64,000 nt of DNA from Alistipes sp. (GCA_017436185.1 JAFSDP010000007.1:154932-218931); one strand, 5' to 3'. Numbered from the stretch's first letter, positions 1 through 12,956 are shown. Notes: a model not told the origin generated them from the sequence alone. Program-made: numbers and translations.

Positions 1-1354
1 TGAGGAAGTGCGACGAATAGCCACCGCCACGGAAGTAACCACGATCGGCGGGGAACCAGGTCGTAGCAGCCAGACACTTCTCCTTCTCCTCGTCGGTAAT
101 CTCCCAGAAGGGCTTCATCGTGGGGTTACCCTCCTCGTCGGACTGCTGACCCGTAGCGTCGAGCGTACAAGCACCCGAGTTGATGAGGTGGATAATACCG
201 CCGGCAGCTTTGCCCTCGAGCTTCATACCCGACACACGCTCCACAGCCTCGGGCGACCAATAGGTACGCACATCGGCAAACATCTGCGAACGGTTCGTCA
301 AAAGCTTCATCAACAGCATCGAAACACCGTTCAGCGTATCGTTCTCGGTGGCCAGCACAATCGGCTCACGCATACCGTTCCAGTCGTACGACGAGTTGAG
401 CATCGCCTCGGCAAAGTCGCCATTGGGCTTCCAGTCAGTCCACTGACGCTGACCCTGGAAACCGCCCACGATGGCGTTGTGGCCGCAGCCCTCCTCCTCG
501 AAGCCCATCTCCTTGAGCTTATCGTTACCAATCATCAGGTCGCGCATAATGAGCATCATCTTCACGACGAACTCCCAATTCTTGTCCTTATCCTCGCGGC
601 TGTAAACCAGATCCTCACGGTTCCAATCCTTACCCTCGTTGGGCTTGCAGTACTGCTCCACCCACTTCATAGCCTCCTCGAACTCGGCCTGGTCGTAGAT
701 GCCCTGCTCCATACGGCGCAGAATCTCGGTCTCATCGACATACTCGTTGCGCATACCCAGGTACTCCTGGAAGAAGTTGGGGTCGCAGGTCGAGCCGGCG
801 ATACCCATCGATACCGAACCAATCGAGAGGTAGCTCTTGCCCTTCATCTGCATCACAGCCAGGGCGGCACGACCGAAGAGCAGCAGCTTCTGCTGCACAT
901 CCTCCGGAATCGACATATCCTCCACATCCTGCACGTCACGGCCATAGATACCGAACGTAGGCAGACCCTTCTGCGTGTGGGCAGCCAGAGCAGCAGCCAG
1001 ATAAACAGCACCCGGACGCTCCGTACCGTTGAAGCCCCAGATGGCCTTCGGCATCAGCGGATCCATATCGATGGTCTCCGTACCGTAGCACCAACAGGGA
1101 GTTACCGACAGCACAGCACCCACGTTGTTGTCACGGAACTTATCGGCGCAGGCAGCAGCCTCGGCAACGCCACCGATGGTCGTATCGGCAATGACGCACT
1201 GCACGGGCGTGCCGTCCGTATAACGCAGATGCTCGGCATAGAATTTGGCCACCTCTTGGGCCATACCCATCGTCTTGGCCTCCAGCGACTCACGCACACC
1301 ACGACGGCGGCCGTCGATCACGGGACGAATACCAATTTTAGGATAGTTTTTCAT
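1..1354 (-). CDS. fucI: L-fucose isomerase (C-terminus cut by window start)
   Basis: Cytoplasmic Mn-dependent aldose-ketose isomerase converting L-fucose to L-fuculose; the family also accepts D-arabinose and related sugars. The product starts [19 protein letters not shown] and follows the E. coli FucI pattern closely ([42 protein letters not shown]). The metal-ligand regions [10 protein letters not shown] and [12 protein letters not shown] are intact. About 451 codons are visible of roughly 590 expected, so only the C-terminal part is missing. It is the third gene of a leftward group behind the aldolase and the SSS symporter. RG-II contains L-fucose and L-galactose, which fits a role in monosaccharide catabolism after depolymerisation. 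Confidence 0.96.
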   Translation of the reverse strand, partial: MKNYPKIGIRPVIDGRRRGVRESLEAKTMGMAQEVAKFYAEHLRYTDGTPVQCVIADTTIGGVAEAAACADKFRDNNVGAVLSVTPCWCYGTETIDMDPLMPKAIWGFNGTERPGAVYLAAALAAHTQKGLPTFGIYGRDVQDVEDMSIPEDVQQKLLLFGRAALAVMQMKGKSYLSIGSVSMGIAGSTCDPNFFQEYLGMRNEYVDETEILRRMEQGIYDQAEFEEAMKWVEQYCKPNEGKDWNREDLVYSREDKDKNWEFVVKMMLIMRDLMIGNDKLKEMGFEEEGCGHNAIVGGFQGQRQWTDWKPNGDFAEAMLNSSYDWNGMREPIVLATENDTLNGVSMLLMKLLTNRSQMFADVRTYWSPEAVERVSGMKLEGKAAGGIIHLINSGACTLDATGQQSDEEGNPTMKPFWEITDEEKEKCLAATTWFPADRGYFRGGGYSSHFL

Positions 1355-1390
1355 ACTTCTTGTGTTTGGTTTAAGTTAGTGATTTATTGA

Positions 1391-2881
1391 TTATTTTGCT
1401 TGTTTTTCGTTTTTACCCAAAAGGCGGGTCAGCACAAAGCCCACCACAAAGATAGCCGTCGTGCCGAAGACAATCGTCAGGTAGGTATGCAGCGGCGAGC
1501 GGAACTCGTAGAAGGGCGCCCCCTCGTTGATGAAGGGCGAGAGGCTCATCCAGGCGATAACCATCAGGCCGACCACCACACCCAAAATCGAGGCAATACG
1601 ATTGGGTTTGCGGCAGGCCAAGGCCAAAAGGAAGAGGCCCAACATACCGCCACTGAAGATCGAGGCGAGTTTCCACCAGGCATCCAACACACCGTCGATG
1701 TGCATCATCATAAGACCCATCACCACGCCCAACGAGCCCACGGCAAACGAGGCCGTGTAGAGCACCTTCATATTGGTCTTCTCGCTCAGCGGCTTCTTCG
1801 AGAAGTGCTGCACAAAGTCGGTCAAAATGATGGTAGCGGCCGAGTTGATCGAGGTAGAGATGGTGGACATACCCGCCGAGAAGAGTGAGGCGATCACCAG
1901 ACCCGTCAGACCCGTCGGCAGGCCATAGACGATAAACCAAGGGAAGACCTTATCCGAGGCCGTACCTGCGGGCAACAGCTCGGGCTGTGCCGTATAGTAG
2001 GCAAACAGAGCCGTACCGATATAGACGAAGACGAGCGACACGGGGACATACAGCAGCGAGCCGAACAGGGTCGAACGAACCGCCTCGGAGGTCGATTTGG
2101 CCGTCATATAACGCTGCACGTAGTTCTGGTCGATGCCGTAGTTCTGCATATTGGTAAACAGACCGTAAATCATTACCACCCAGAAGGTAGGCTCCACGAG
2201 CGAAGCCCCGAACGAGCCCAACGAGAACTTACCGTGAGCCGCCGCAATCGAGAAGAGTTGCGAGGGGCCTTCGGGCATCGAGAAGGTCAAAAGCAGGGCA
2301 CAGGCCACCGCTCCCAAAATCAGGATGATACCCTGAATGGCGTCGGTCCACATCACGGCTGCAATACCACCCATCAGCGAATAGAGCAACGTCAGCACAC
2401 CCGTCCAGATGATAATCGTCTCGACATCCCAACCAAACATCGTGTTAAGCGGCAGGGCTAACAGCAGCAGAATCGAGCCGGTGCGGGCCAACTGCGTCAG
2501 CAGATAGCAGACGGCCACGTAGCAACGGGCCCAATAGCCGAACTTGAGTTCGAGGTAGTGGTAGGCCGAAACGCTATTGACCTGACGGTAGAGCGGGATG
2601 AAAATTTTGGCCGCCAGCCACGTCGCAAAGGGAATCGAGAGGGAGAAGACAAAGGGATTCCAGTTGCCGGCGTAGGCCTGACCGGGCAGTCCGAGGAAGC
2701 TGATCGAGGAGACGAAGGTGGCGAAAATCGACATACCCACGACCCACGAGGGGAGCTTACCCTCGGCCTTGGTGAAGGCGGCGGCACCCTTGCTGCTACG
2801 GAAGTAGAACGAGCAACCGAAGGCCACAACACCCACCACAAAGAGGAAGAAAATGGTATAATCTAACCAGGTAATACCCAT
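1391..2881 (-). CDS. Sodium:solute symporter (SSS family)
   Basis: Inner-membrane permease of 496 aa with about 13 predicted helices, typical of the SSS/SLC5 family. The N-terminus (MGITWLDYTIFFLFVVGVVA) enters the membrane directly, and the SSS-like stretch FVSSISFLGLPGQAYAGNW follows near residue 60. The C-terminus is short and basic. It sits between an aldolase of the DapA/NanA family and fucI with gaps of 27 to 36 nt, so it is probably cotranscribed and likely imports the sugar or sugar acid that these enzymes catabolise. Family assignment is firm. The substrate is inferred only: a ulosonic acid such as Kdo or Dha, sialic acid, or L-fucose are the contextual candidates. Confidence 0.85.
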   Translation of the reverse strand: MGITWLDYTIFFLFVVGVVAFGCSFYFRSSKGAAAFTKAEGKLPSWVVGMSIFATFVSSISFLGLPGQAYAGNWNPFVFSLSIPFATWLAAKIFIPLYRQVNSVSAYHYLELKFGYWARCYVAVCYLLTQLARTGSILLLLALPLNTMFGWDVETIIIWTGVLTLLYSLMGGIAAVMWTDAIQGIILILGAVACALLLTFSMPEGPSQLFSIAAAHGKFSLGSFGASLVEPTFWVVMIYGLFTNMQNYGIDQNYVQRYMTAKSTSEAVRSTLFGSLLYVPVSLVFVYIGTALFAYYTAQPELLPAGTASDKVFPWFIVYGLPTGLTGLVIASLFSAGMSTISTSINSAATIILTDFVQHFSKKPLSEKTNMKVLYTASFAVGSLGVVMGLMMMHIDGVLDAWWKLASIFSGGMLGLFLLALACRKPNRIASILGVVVGLMVIAWMSLSPFINEGAPFYEFRSPLHTYLTIVFGTTAIFVVGFVLTRLLGKNEKQAK

Positions 2882-2908
2882 TGGTTTTCGAGTTTAATTA
2901 GTGTCAAA

Positions 2909-3811
2909 TTACAGGGCGCCTAAATCGACCAGGGCCTTGTGAATCTTCCCACGCTCCTCGGTGCGGAACTTGCGGTAGGGCCACGAGAGGTAGTCGTCGC
3001 AGATGTCCAGCAACGACAGGGCACACTTCACACCCTTCAGGTAGCTCGAGCCATACTTGCCGACCGTGTAGATTGTACCCGAAATCTGCATAATGCGGCG
3101 CTGCAGTTCACGCACACGCTTCAAATCACCAGCCTCGGCGGCATCGAACATCGCAACATAGAGCTCGGGGAAGATGTTGGCACCGCCATTCACGCCACCG
3201 TCGGCACCCATCAGCACACACTCGCCGGTCAGCTCCTCGGGACCCACGTAGAGTGAGAAGTCCTCCCGGTCGCCCAGAAGATAGATGAGCGTCTCGAAGT
3301 AGTTCATATTGGCCGACGAATCCTTCAGACCCACGATATTGGGGTGATCGGCCAACACAGCGACCGTCTTGGCCTCCAAGAAGACCTTGACGTGCGAAGG
3401 CATATTGTAGAGGTAGAGCGGCAGGGGGAGCGCATCGGCCAGGGCTGTGTAGTACTCGATCAACTCCTGCTGCGAGGCGGCAAAGTAGTAGGGGGCGGCA
3501 GCCACCACACCTACGGCACCACACTGCTTGGCGTGGTCGGCCAGACGCACACTCTCATCGAGCGACGTATCGGTCACACCCACCAGCACGGGCACACGAC
3601 CGGCCACCTGTCGAAGCACCAACTCGACAAACTCGTAGCGCAGTTTATAGGTCAGGCTCTGGGCCTCACCCGTCGTACCCAGGATAAAGAGGGCGTGCAC
3701 GCCACCCTTCAACATATGCTCCACAAGACGCACCGTGCCCTCACGGTCCAACTCATCGTTCCCCTTCAGCGGGGTAATCATCGGCGGAATAATACCACGT
3801 AACTTTTTCAT
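2909..3811 (-). CDS. DapA/NanA-family aldolase (class I, ulosonate lyase-like)
   Basis: A 300-aa (beta/alpha)8 class I aldolase or synthase of the dihydrodipicolinate synthase / N-acetylneuraminate lyase family. Visible are the GTTGEA loop (residues 45-50), the catalytic Tyr135 in YLYNMPS and the Schiff-base Lys163 in GLKDSS. The arginine that true DHDPS carries just after YNxPS is His140 or Val here (YNMPSHV), which argues against lysine biosynthesis. No signal peptide, so cytoplasmic. It is the first gene of the leftward group with the SSS symporter and fucI. In an RG-II setting it could cleave free Kdo or Dha (2-keto-3-deoxy acids) to pyruvate plus an aldose. A sialate lyase or keto-deoxy-sugar aldolase remains possible. 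Confidence 0.85.
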   Translation of the reverse strand: MKKLRGIIPPMITPLKGNDELDREGTVRLVEHMLKGGVHALFILGTTGEAQSLTYKLRYEFVELVLRQVAGRVPVLVGVTDTSLDESVRLADHAKQCGAVGVVAAAPYYFAASQQELIEYYTALADALPLPLYLYNMPSHVKVFLEAKTVAVLADHPNIVGLKDSSANMNYFETLIYLLGDREDFSLYVGPEELTGECVLMGADGGVNGGANIFPELYVAMFDAAEAGDLKRVRELQRRIMQISGTIYTVGKYGSSYLKGVKCALSLLDICDDYLSWPYRKFRTEERGKIHKALVDLGAL

Positions 3812-3832
3812 TGTCGTATAATTGTCGTATAA
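3811..3832. repeat. 11-bp tandem repeat abutting the aldolase start codon
   Basis: TTGTCGTATAA occurs twice head to tail, followed by a degenerate third copy (TTGATGTAA). The first copy touches the start codon of the leftward aldolase gene, so the repeats form its 5' untranslated region. Confidence 0.75.
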
Positions 3833-3873
3833 TTGATGTAATTAGTTCGCTTTAATTTTCAAAATAGCCCAAA

Positions 3874-3881
3874 CAAAGTTA
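3874..3881 (-). promoter_or_regulatory. Putative -7 element for the aldolase-symporter-fucI group
   Basis: Read on the minus strand this is TAACTTTG, matching the Bacteroidota -7 consensus TAnnTTTG. It lies about 63 nt upstream of the aldolase start. I do not see a TTTG -33 box at the expected 19-21 nt spacing, so the call is tentative. Confidence 0.45.
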
Positions 3882-3918
3882 TAAATTTTTGTGGAAAAAT
3901 CACTCGTTTTTCGTTTTT

Positions 3919-3951
3919 TTTGGAAGATGTATTCCTTTTTTTGTATCTTTG
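3919..3951 (+). promoter_or_regulatory. Bacteroidota -33/-7 promoter for the GH28 gene
   Basis: TTTG at 3919-3922 is followed after 21 nt by TATCTTTG at 3944-3951, an exact match to the Bacteroidota promoter pattern. The GH28 start codon is 30 nt further downstream, giving a short leader. Confidence 0.8.
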
Positions 3952-3981
3952 AACTGAAATCTAAACTTAAAACCCAATTCT

Positions 3982-5391
3982 ATGAAATTTTTCAAACTGC
4001 TTTTACCCCTGGTGGCCGTAGCCGTAGTAGCCTGTGCCCCCCAATCGCCGAGCCAAAAGGCTTGGGAGGAGATCTACCCTGCCATCGAGGCTAAAATCGT
4101 CGCTCCGACCTTCCCCGAGGCCACTTTCGACATCCGTGACTTTGGTGCCAAAGAGGGCGTAGCTTCGCACGACGCCATCAATGCCGCCATCGCCAAGTGT
4201 AACGCCGAGGGCGGTGGTCACGTCATCGTTCCCGCCGGTACGTGGCTCACGGGTGCCATCACCCTGCTTTCGAATGTCGATCTGCACCTCGAGGAGGGCG
4301 CCACGCTGCTCTTCTCGGACAACCTGGACCACTACCCCATCGTACGCACCCGCTGGGAGGGTATGGACTGCTACAACTACTCGCCGATGATCTATGCCTA
4401 CCAGCAGGAGAACATCGCCGTAACGGGCCTCGGCACGTTGGATGGCGGTGCATCGCTCAAGAACTGGTGGTCGATGGTTTGGAACGTGGAGACCGACTGG
4501 GAGAAGGAGCGTCGCAATACGCAGCGCTACGGCCGTCCCCTGCTGCAGGAGTGGATGGATGCCGAGAAGCCCATCGAGGAGCGTGTAATGGGTCACGGCT
4601 ATGGTATGCGTCCCCAGCTGGTAAGCCCCTTCGAGTGCAAGAACATCCTGATCGAGGGTGTGACGATGATTCGCTCGCCCTTCTGGAACCTGCACCCCGT
4701 CTTCTCGGAGAACATCACCGTGCGTGACGTGAAGTTCAACAACGACGGCCCCAACGGAGACGGTTGCGACCCCGAGTCGTGCAACTACGTGCTGATCGAG
4801 GATTGCTACTTCAACACCGGTGACGACTGCATCGCCATCAAGTCGGGTCGCGACGGCGACGCCCGTGCCATCGACGTACCGAGCCAGAATATGATCGTGC
4901 GCAACTGCGAGATGAAGAACGGTCACGGTGGCGTGGTGGTCGGCAGCGAGATTGCCAGCGGCTACAAGTACCTCTTCGTAGAGAACTGCGTGATGGATTC
5001 GCCCGAGTTGGATCGTGCCATCCGCATCAAGACCAACGCCCGTCGCGGTGGTGTGATTGAGCACATCTACGTACGCAACGTAACGGTAGGTCAGTGCAAG
5101 GAGTCGGTGCTGAAGATCAACCTGATTTACGACCAGAAGAGCGTGGGTGATGCCGCCTTCTACCCCGTTGTTCAGGACGTTTATATGGAGAACGTAACGA
5201 GCCAGAAGAGCCGCTACGGTGTCTGCGTAACGGCCCTCGAGAATCTGTCGAACATCCACAACATCTACCTCAAGGACTGCAAGTTCGAGAACGTAGAGAA
5301 GGAGGAGTCGATTTCGGGTCTGTGCGACGAGATCAACTACGACAACGTAGTGATGACGCTTGCCGCTGCCGAGGTGGAGAGCAAGGAGTAA
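3982..5391 (+). CDS. GH28 polygalacturonase-family lipoprotein
   Basis: A 469-aa lipoprotein (lipobox ending at Cys18, VACAP) with a right-handed beta-helix of glycoside hydrolase family 28. The N-terminal IRDFGAKEG, the NDGPNGDGCD stretch (254-263), NTGDDCIAIKSGRDGD (278-293) with the catalytic aspartates, NGHGGVVVGSE (313-323) with its His, and RIKTNARRGG near 347 are all intact. GH28 enzymes hydrolyse alpha-1,4-galacturonosyl linkages by inversion. Several RG-II loci carry a GH28 that trims the homogalacturonan backbone from oligosaccharides, and this is the likely role. It has its own promoter and a bidirectional terminator, so it forms a single-gene unit within the locus. There is no acidic surface-export signal after the Cys, so it is probably periplasmic. 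Confidence 0.93.
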   Translation: MKFFKLLLPLVAVAVVACAPQSPSQKAWEEIYPAIEAKIVAPTFPEATFDIRDFGAKEGVASHDAINAAIAKCNAEGGGHVIVPAGTWLTGAITLLSNVDLHLEEGATLLFSDNLDHYPIVRTRWEGMDCYNYSPMIYAYQQENIAVTGLGTLDGGASLKNWWSMVWNVETDWEKERRNTQRYGRPLLQEWMDAEKPIEERVMGHGYGMRPQLVSPFECKNILIEGVTMIRSPFWNLHPVFSENITVRDVKFNNDGPNGDGCDPESCNYVLIEDCYFNTGDDCIAIKSGRDGDARAIDVPSQNMIVRNCEMKNGHGGVVVGSEIASGYKYLFVENCVMDSPELDRAIRIKTNARRGGVIEHIYVRNVTVGQCKESVLKINLIYDQKSVGDAAFYPVVQDVYMENVTSQKSRYGVCVTALENLSNIHNIYLKDCKFENVEKEESISGLCDEINYDNVVMTLAAAEVESKE

Positions 5392-5411
5392 ATTCCCCCA
5401 TCCGACACAAC

Positions 5412-5452
5412 AAAAGAGAGGCTCGACCGCTGTGGGTCGAGCCTCTCTTTTT
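5412..5452. terminator. Bidirectional terminator between GH28 and GH2 genes
   Basis: A perfect 16-bp stem (AAAGAGAGGCTCGACC paired with its complement at 5435-5450) closes a 6-nt loop and ends in a T run. It lies between two convergent genes and carries an A tract on the other side, so it can serve both strands. Confidence 0.93.
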
Positions 5453-5470
5453 GATTGCCCCTTCGGGGTT

Positions 5471-8728
<3,258 letters not shown>

Positions 8729-11700
8729 TTATTGCACATCGAGCGACTCAAAGCCCAAGCCCTGCATCTCCTCGCCCGAGATAATTACACGGTATTTGCC
8801 GGCATTGATATAGCCGCCCGACGTGGTGCTCAACACACGCCACTTCTCGCCCAAATCGGGCAACATCACCTCCTGATCACGCAACACGGCACCTGCGGGG
8901 TCGATCAACTGCAAACGCAGCGGCACCTGCTTGCCCGTGAGGTTGATGTACTTGAAGCGGAAGGCATAGACCTGTGCCAGACCCGTCTGTACGGTCCACT
9001 CGATACGGCCCTTGCCACCCTCGAAGAAGACACCCTCCTTCTTGCGCAGCAGCTCCTTGTGGTGCTTGCCCTCGACGGCGGCCGTCTCGGCCTCGTAGGT
9101 GGTCGTGGGTCGGGTTACAGGCTCCTCGGGGAGCAGCTCCTTCGGTGTCTTGGCAAAGGTATCCCGCTCGGCATCGGCCCAACTCCAGGTGGTTGGCGGC
9201 AGCGGAGCCACACGCACCGACGCATCGGCCGTAGCGATGGCGATGGCCGAAATCACGGCCTGACCCGCCTTGACCTCGGGGAAGTCGATCTTCAGTTCGC
9301 CCCCCTTCACCTCGGCCTCAACGGCCACCTTCAAGGCGTTGTCGTGGCCCTTCTCGGCCCAAATGTCGAGGTCATCGACCACCGTGCGACCATTCACGGC
9401 CACATCGAAGATACGCAACCCCTCGCAATCGGTACCGTAGCCGCCACCCGTTCCGTGCCACGGCTCGATGAAGTAGAGCTCGACACGATACTTGCCATCG
9501 GGCACGGCAAAGCGGTAGTTCAGACGATGACGACCCCAACGGAACGACTGGAAGAGCTTCCAATCACGAGTGCCGCCAATCGGATCGTAGATCATCCGCT
9601 GGCTTGCCTGGTGCGGGGTCAGGGCATTCAAATCCGAGCCCCACGAGTGCGAGTAGCGCACATCGTCAGTATCCCACACCTGTCCAAACTCGTCGGTATA
9701 GCTGTCGCCACCGCAATTCACACGATAGAGGTAGTTCATTCCCGCCTCGCCCTTCAAGATGGGCTGCACGTCACGGTACAGGGCATCGAAGTTGGGGGCC
9801 TCGTCCAAATTATTGAGCACCAACACATCCTCGGCCACAGCCTTGCCCTTGTAGTAGCCTACGGCACGCAGCACATTGTAGCGAATCTCACGCAGCGGCC
9901 AAATCAGGTGGTGACCCACCTTGCCACGCAGTTTGCGCCCCAGGAAGGCACGGCGGTGAGGTGCGGCATCGTTGTAGAGCAGCACCGAGTCGCAGTTGCT
10001 GTAGGCCTCAATCGTGGCACGGCACATCCCCTCGAAGCGGTCGGGCCAGGTGTGCGACACCAGATAGACCATCGGATCCTTCTCGGGCGAGATGTAGTTG
10101 GCACGATACATATAATAGACATCGTTCGGCTCCTCCCAGGGGGTCACCAGACCCTTGTTGTTGAAGGGACCCACCTTGTCGATACGGCGCAGCGCCTCCT
10201 CGGGCTGACGACGACCCGGGTTGTCGTGGCTTGAGTAGATCCACTGATACTGACCACACAGGCGGTGACGATTCTCCTCGGCCAGGCGTACCTTGGTCTC
10301 CATAAGTTGGGCCATACGGCTCTCGCTCCAAGCACCCTGAGGGTCGAAGGGCGACGGCTCTTCGTGCAGACCCGTCGTGCGCCAAGCACCATACTCGCCA
10401 TTGAGCAGCTGATCCTCGGCCGAAAGCTCCTCACCGTAGTTGAAAAGGTTGCCGCCATACGTTCCACTCCAATTCTGCACCACATTCCAATCCGTACCTA
10501 CACCGCCGTTGCAGGTGGTTACGGGGCGCATCGTGGCACTCGTGGGATCCATTTCACGGATGATGGCCACACACTCCTCGGCAAAGTCGCGAGGCAGCAC
10601 ACTCTCGTTTTGCAGACCCCACAGCATCACCGAGGGGCTGTTACGACGCTCCTTGACCCAACGACGCAACATCGTCTTGAAGTTCCGACGGAACTCGGGC
10701 GTATCGTACCACACGTGGGCCGAGAGCTGCGTCCACCACAGAATACCGTGCTTGTCCCAATAGGTCTGGTAGTCGAGGTGGTGGGGCTGGTGGGCATCAC
10801 GGAAGGCGTTGAAGCCTGCCGCCAACATCTGCTTCACGCGGGCAGCCACCTGCTCGTGCGAGAAGGCGTGGCTCTGACCAAACTGATGTTCGTATTCGCA
10901 GGTGCCGTTGATGAAGGTCGGCACGCCATTGACATAGAAGCGGTTATCGCCATCCTTGCGGAAGACGGGCCACGAGAAGGTGCGGATACCGTAGGGGGTT
11001 GTCACCTCGTCGGTCGTACGCTTGCCTCCGTCACGCTTGATCATCGAGGCCAACGAGTAGAGATAGGGACGCTCGGGCGACCACAGCTCGGCATTCTCGA
11101 CCGTAGCGGTCTGCTCGACGATTTTGGTTTCGCCCGCAGCCAGGCTCACCTCCTCGACCAGACGGAAGACCTGCCCGCCGTTGGCATTCGAGAACTTATT
11201 GACGACCTGAATCGTCTCCGTTCGGTCCGTATAATTCTTCACCTCAGTACGAATATGTACCGTCTTGTTATCGCCCTCGTTCCAGATGTGAACGCCAAAC
11301 GGCTCGATGCGGATTTGGTCCGTCAGTTCGAGCTTCACGGGGCGGAAGATGCCGAGCGGCTGCGAGCCCTCGCTGAAGCCCACCTCCGACGAACAGCCAC
11401 CGCAAATCCAGGGCATATCGGCAATCATTTCGGGATGCTCGGCCTTGACAACCAGATGGTTTTTGCCCGCACGCAGCACACCGGTCACATCCAACGAGAA
11501 GACCGTGCGGCCCACCGGATGGCGACCCAGGTTCTTGCCGTTGAGCGTGATGGTGGCGTAGGTGCCCACACCCTCGAAGTGGAGGTAGGCCTGCTTATCG
11601 GTAACAGACTCAACCTCAAAGTTTTTTTCGTAGTAGGCCGTGCCGTGCAGGTTGCCGTGCACCAACATTCGGTAGCCATAGTAATCGTCCCAATTGTGGG

Positions 11701-12907
11701 GCACCGAGACCGTTTTGCGCTCCGCCTCTTTGCCCTCCAGCCAGCTCTTCCAGCCGTGTTCCAACTCCACGACCGTACGGCGACCCTTCTTATCGGGGGC
11801 GGGGAACTTCACCTTCGAGCGACCCATCGGACGGGAGGTGGCTACGGCGATACCACGCTTCTCGTCGTTATTCACGGCGCAGTAGAAGTGATAGACCACC
11901 CCGTCGTGCTTCACCACGAAGCTCTTGTGGGCAAACATCTCATCGTAGGGTTTGGTCGGGTAGATCAGATCGTCGCCCTGCCAATCGTCCCACGTCACCA
12001 GGTCGTAGCTGCAAGCAAAGGTGTTGTAGGCTTTGTAGGGGCGTGAGGGGTTGAAGGCCGAGAAGTAGAACATCACATACACGTCGCCCATCTTGACAAT
12101 TTGGGCATCGCCCGTGATGGTACCCTGCGACTCGTGCGAGAAGACGGGGTTGCCCTCGTAGCGGCTCCACTTCTTCATATTCTTCGACAGCGCAATGCCG
12201 ATGCGCTCGCCCTTGTAGCCCGTCTCGGGATTCTTGCCGCCGGCGTTGTAGAACATCACAAACGGCGCACCGAGTGTCTCGTCGCGGTCCCAATAGACCA
12301 TACTCTTGTACTGCACCAACTGCTCCCACCACTGCACATCCTTGTCCTCAATCGAGAGCAAAGGCTTCAGCGGTGCCTGCCACGGATGGGCCACGGTGGG
12401 GTCCTTCTTGGTCCAGGCCTGGCCGATGTTGAGCGGTGCGCTGATTGCCTCGTAGCCACGCCCTGCACCACCGATGTAGGTCATCCAGCGGCGGTTCTTA
12501 TAGCTTTGCAGCGCATACGAGCCACCCCACTCCATATCGATGAGCGAGAGGAAGCCGCCACGCTGATTTTCGTCCCACGTGCCGTCACGGAACGGGAGAA
12601 TGCGCCCCAGCGTGCGCCACTCCAAGAGGTTATCGCTCTCGGCCAGCCACGTCTCGTAGCCTCGGCCATCTTTGGCGCCCTTGCCGTCATAGACCACATA
12701 GGTCATATACCAACGGTCGTTCTCACGAAAAACGGTCGGGCAGTCGATTTTGTGGTGGTTATCCTCGGGGGCGATGACCATACCATATTTATAGGGGGTG
12801 CGGGCCTCGTCATAGACCTCAGCCATTCGCTCCTGCGAAACGTGACGTTGCGCCACGGCGCACACCGACAGCGCCACACCAAAAAGGGTAAATAGAAGTC
12901 GTTTCAT
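8729..12907 (-). CDS. GH137-GH2 bifunctional enzyme with malectin-like domain (BT0996-like)
   Basis: A 1392-aa exported protein; the start at 12907 (MKRLLFTLFGVALSVCAVAQ) is preferred over an upstream ATG because it begins a signal peptide. Residues about 25-400 form a five-bladed propeller. Glu153 (GRGYEAIS) and Glu234 (GERIGIAL) are 81 residues apart, the same spacing I recall for Glu159 and Glu240 of B. thetaiotaomicron BT0996, the GH137 beta-L-arabinofuranosidase. A GH2 module follows, with acid/base Glu in MLWGLQNES and probable nucleophile in NGEYGAW; in BT0996 this half is a beta-D-glucuronidase. A malectin-like domain (FAVPDGKYRVELYFIEPW) and a further beta-domain close the protein. 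Chains A and B of RG-II carry the expected substrates. Confidence 0.9.
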   Translation of the reverse strand: MKRLLFTLFGVALSVCAVAQRHVSQERMAEVYDEARTPYKYGMVIAPEDNHHKIDCPTVFRENDRWYMTYVVYDGKGAKDGRGYETWLAESDNLLEWRTLGRILPFRDGTWDENQRGGFLSLIDMEWGGSYALQSYKNRRWMTYIGGAGRGYEAISAPLNIGQAWTKKDPTVAHPWQAPLKPLLSIEDKDVQWWEQLVQYKSMVYWDRDETLGAPFVMFYNAGGKNPETGYKGERIGIALSKNMKKWSRYEGNPVFSHESQGTITGDAQIVKMGDVYVMFYFSAFNPSRPYKAYNTFACSYDLVTWDDWQGDDLIYPTKPYDEMFAHKSFVVKHDGVVYHFYCAVNNDEKRGIAVATSRPMGRSKVKFPAPDKKGRRTVVELEHGWKSWLEGKEAERKTVSVPHNWDDYYGYRMLVHGNLHGTAYYEKNFEVESVTDKQAYLHFEGVGTYATITLNGKNLGRHPVGRTVFSLDVTGVLRAGKNHLVVKAEHPEMIADMPWICGGCSSEVGFSEGSQPLGIFRPVKLELTDQIRIEPFGVHIWNEGDNKTVHIRTEVKNYTDRTETIQVVNKFSNANGGQVFRLVEEVSLAAGETKIVEQTATVENAELWSPERPYLYSLASMIKRDGGKRTTDEVTTPYGIRTFSWPVFRKDGDNRFYVNGVPTFINGTCEYEHQFGQSHAFSHEQVAARVKQMLAAGFNAFRDAHQPHHLDYQTYWDKHGILWWTQLSAHVWYDTPEFRRNFKTMLRRWVKERRNSPSVMLWGLQNESVLPRDFAEECVAIIREMDPTSATMRPVTTCNGGVGTDWNVVQNWSGTYGGNLFNYGEELSAEDQLLNGEYGAWRTTGLHEEPSPFDPQGAWSESRMAQLMETKVRLAEENRHRLCGQYQWIYSSHDNPGRRQPEEALRRIDKVGPFNNKGLVTPWEEPNDVYYMYRANYISPEKDPMVYLVSHTWPDRFEGMCRATIEAYSNCDSVLLYNDAAPHRRAFLGRKLRGKVGHHLIWPLREIRYNVLRAVGYYKGKAVAEDVLVLNNLDEAPNFDALYRDVQPILKGEAGMNYLYRVNCGGDSYTDEFGQVWDTDDVRYSHSWGSDLNALTPHQASQRMIYDPIGGTRDWKLFQSFRWGRHRLNYRFAVPDGKYRVELYFIEPWHGTGGGYGTDCEGLRIFDVAVNGRTVVDDLDIWAEKGHDNALKVAVEAEVKGGELKIDFPEVKAGQAVISAIAIATADASVRVAPLPPTTWSWADAERDTFAKTPKELLPEEPVTRPTTTYEAETAAVEGKHHKELLRKKEGVFFEGGKGRIEWTVQTGLAQVYAFRFKYINLTGKQVPLRLQLIDPAGAVLRDQEVMLPDLGEKWRVLSTTSGGYINAGKYRVIISGEEMQGLGFESLDVQ

Positions 12908-12925
12908 CGGGGTGGTGGTTTTAAG

Positions 12926-12956
12926 ACTCCACCGCACAGGTTGTGTACGGTGGAGT
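12926..12956 (-). other. Intergenic hairpin between GH138 and GH137-GH2 genes
   Basis: ACTCCACCG (12926-12934) and its exact complement CGGTGGAGT (12948-12956) enclose an inner CACA/TGTG stem with a 3-nt loop. On the transcribed strand no T run follows, so it is not a standard terminator. It could mark an RNA processing or stability site inside the leftward operon. Confidence 0.6.

Noticed and set aside
2909..3811. dapA (lysine biosynthesis) for the first leftward gene
   Set aside because: The usual DHDPS arginine after YNxPS is missing and the gene is linked to a sugar symporter and fucI, not to lysine genes.
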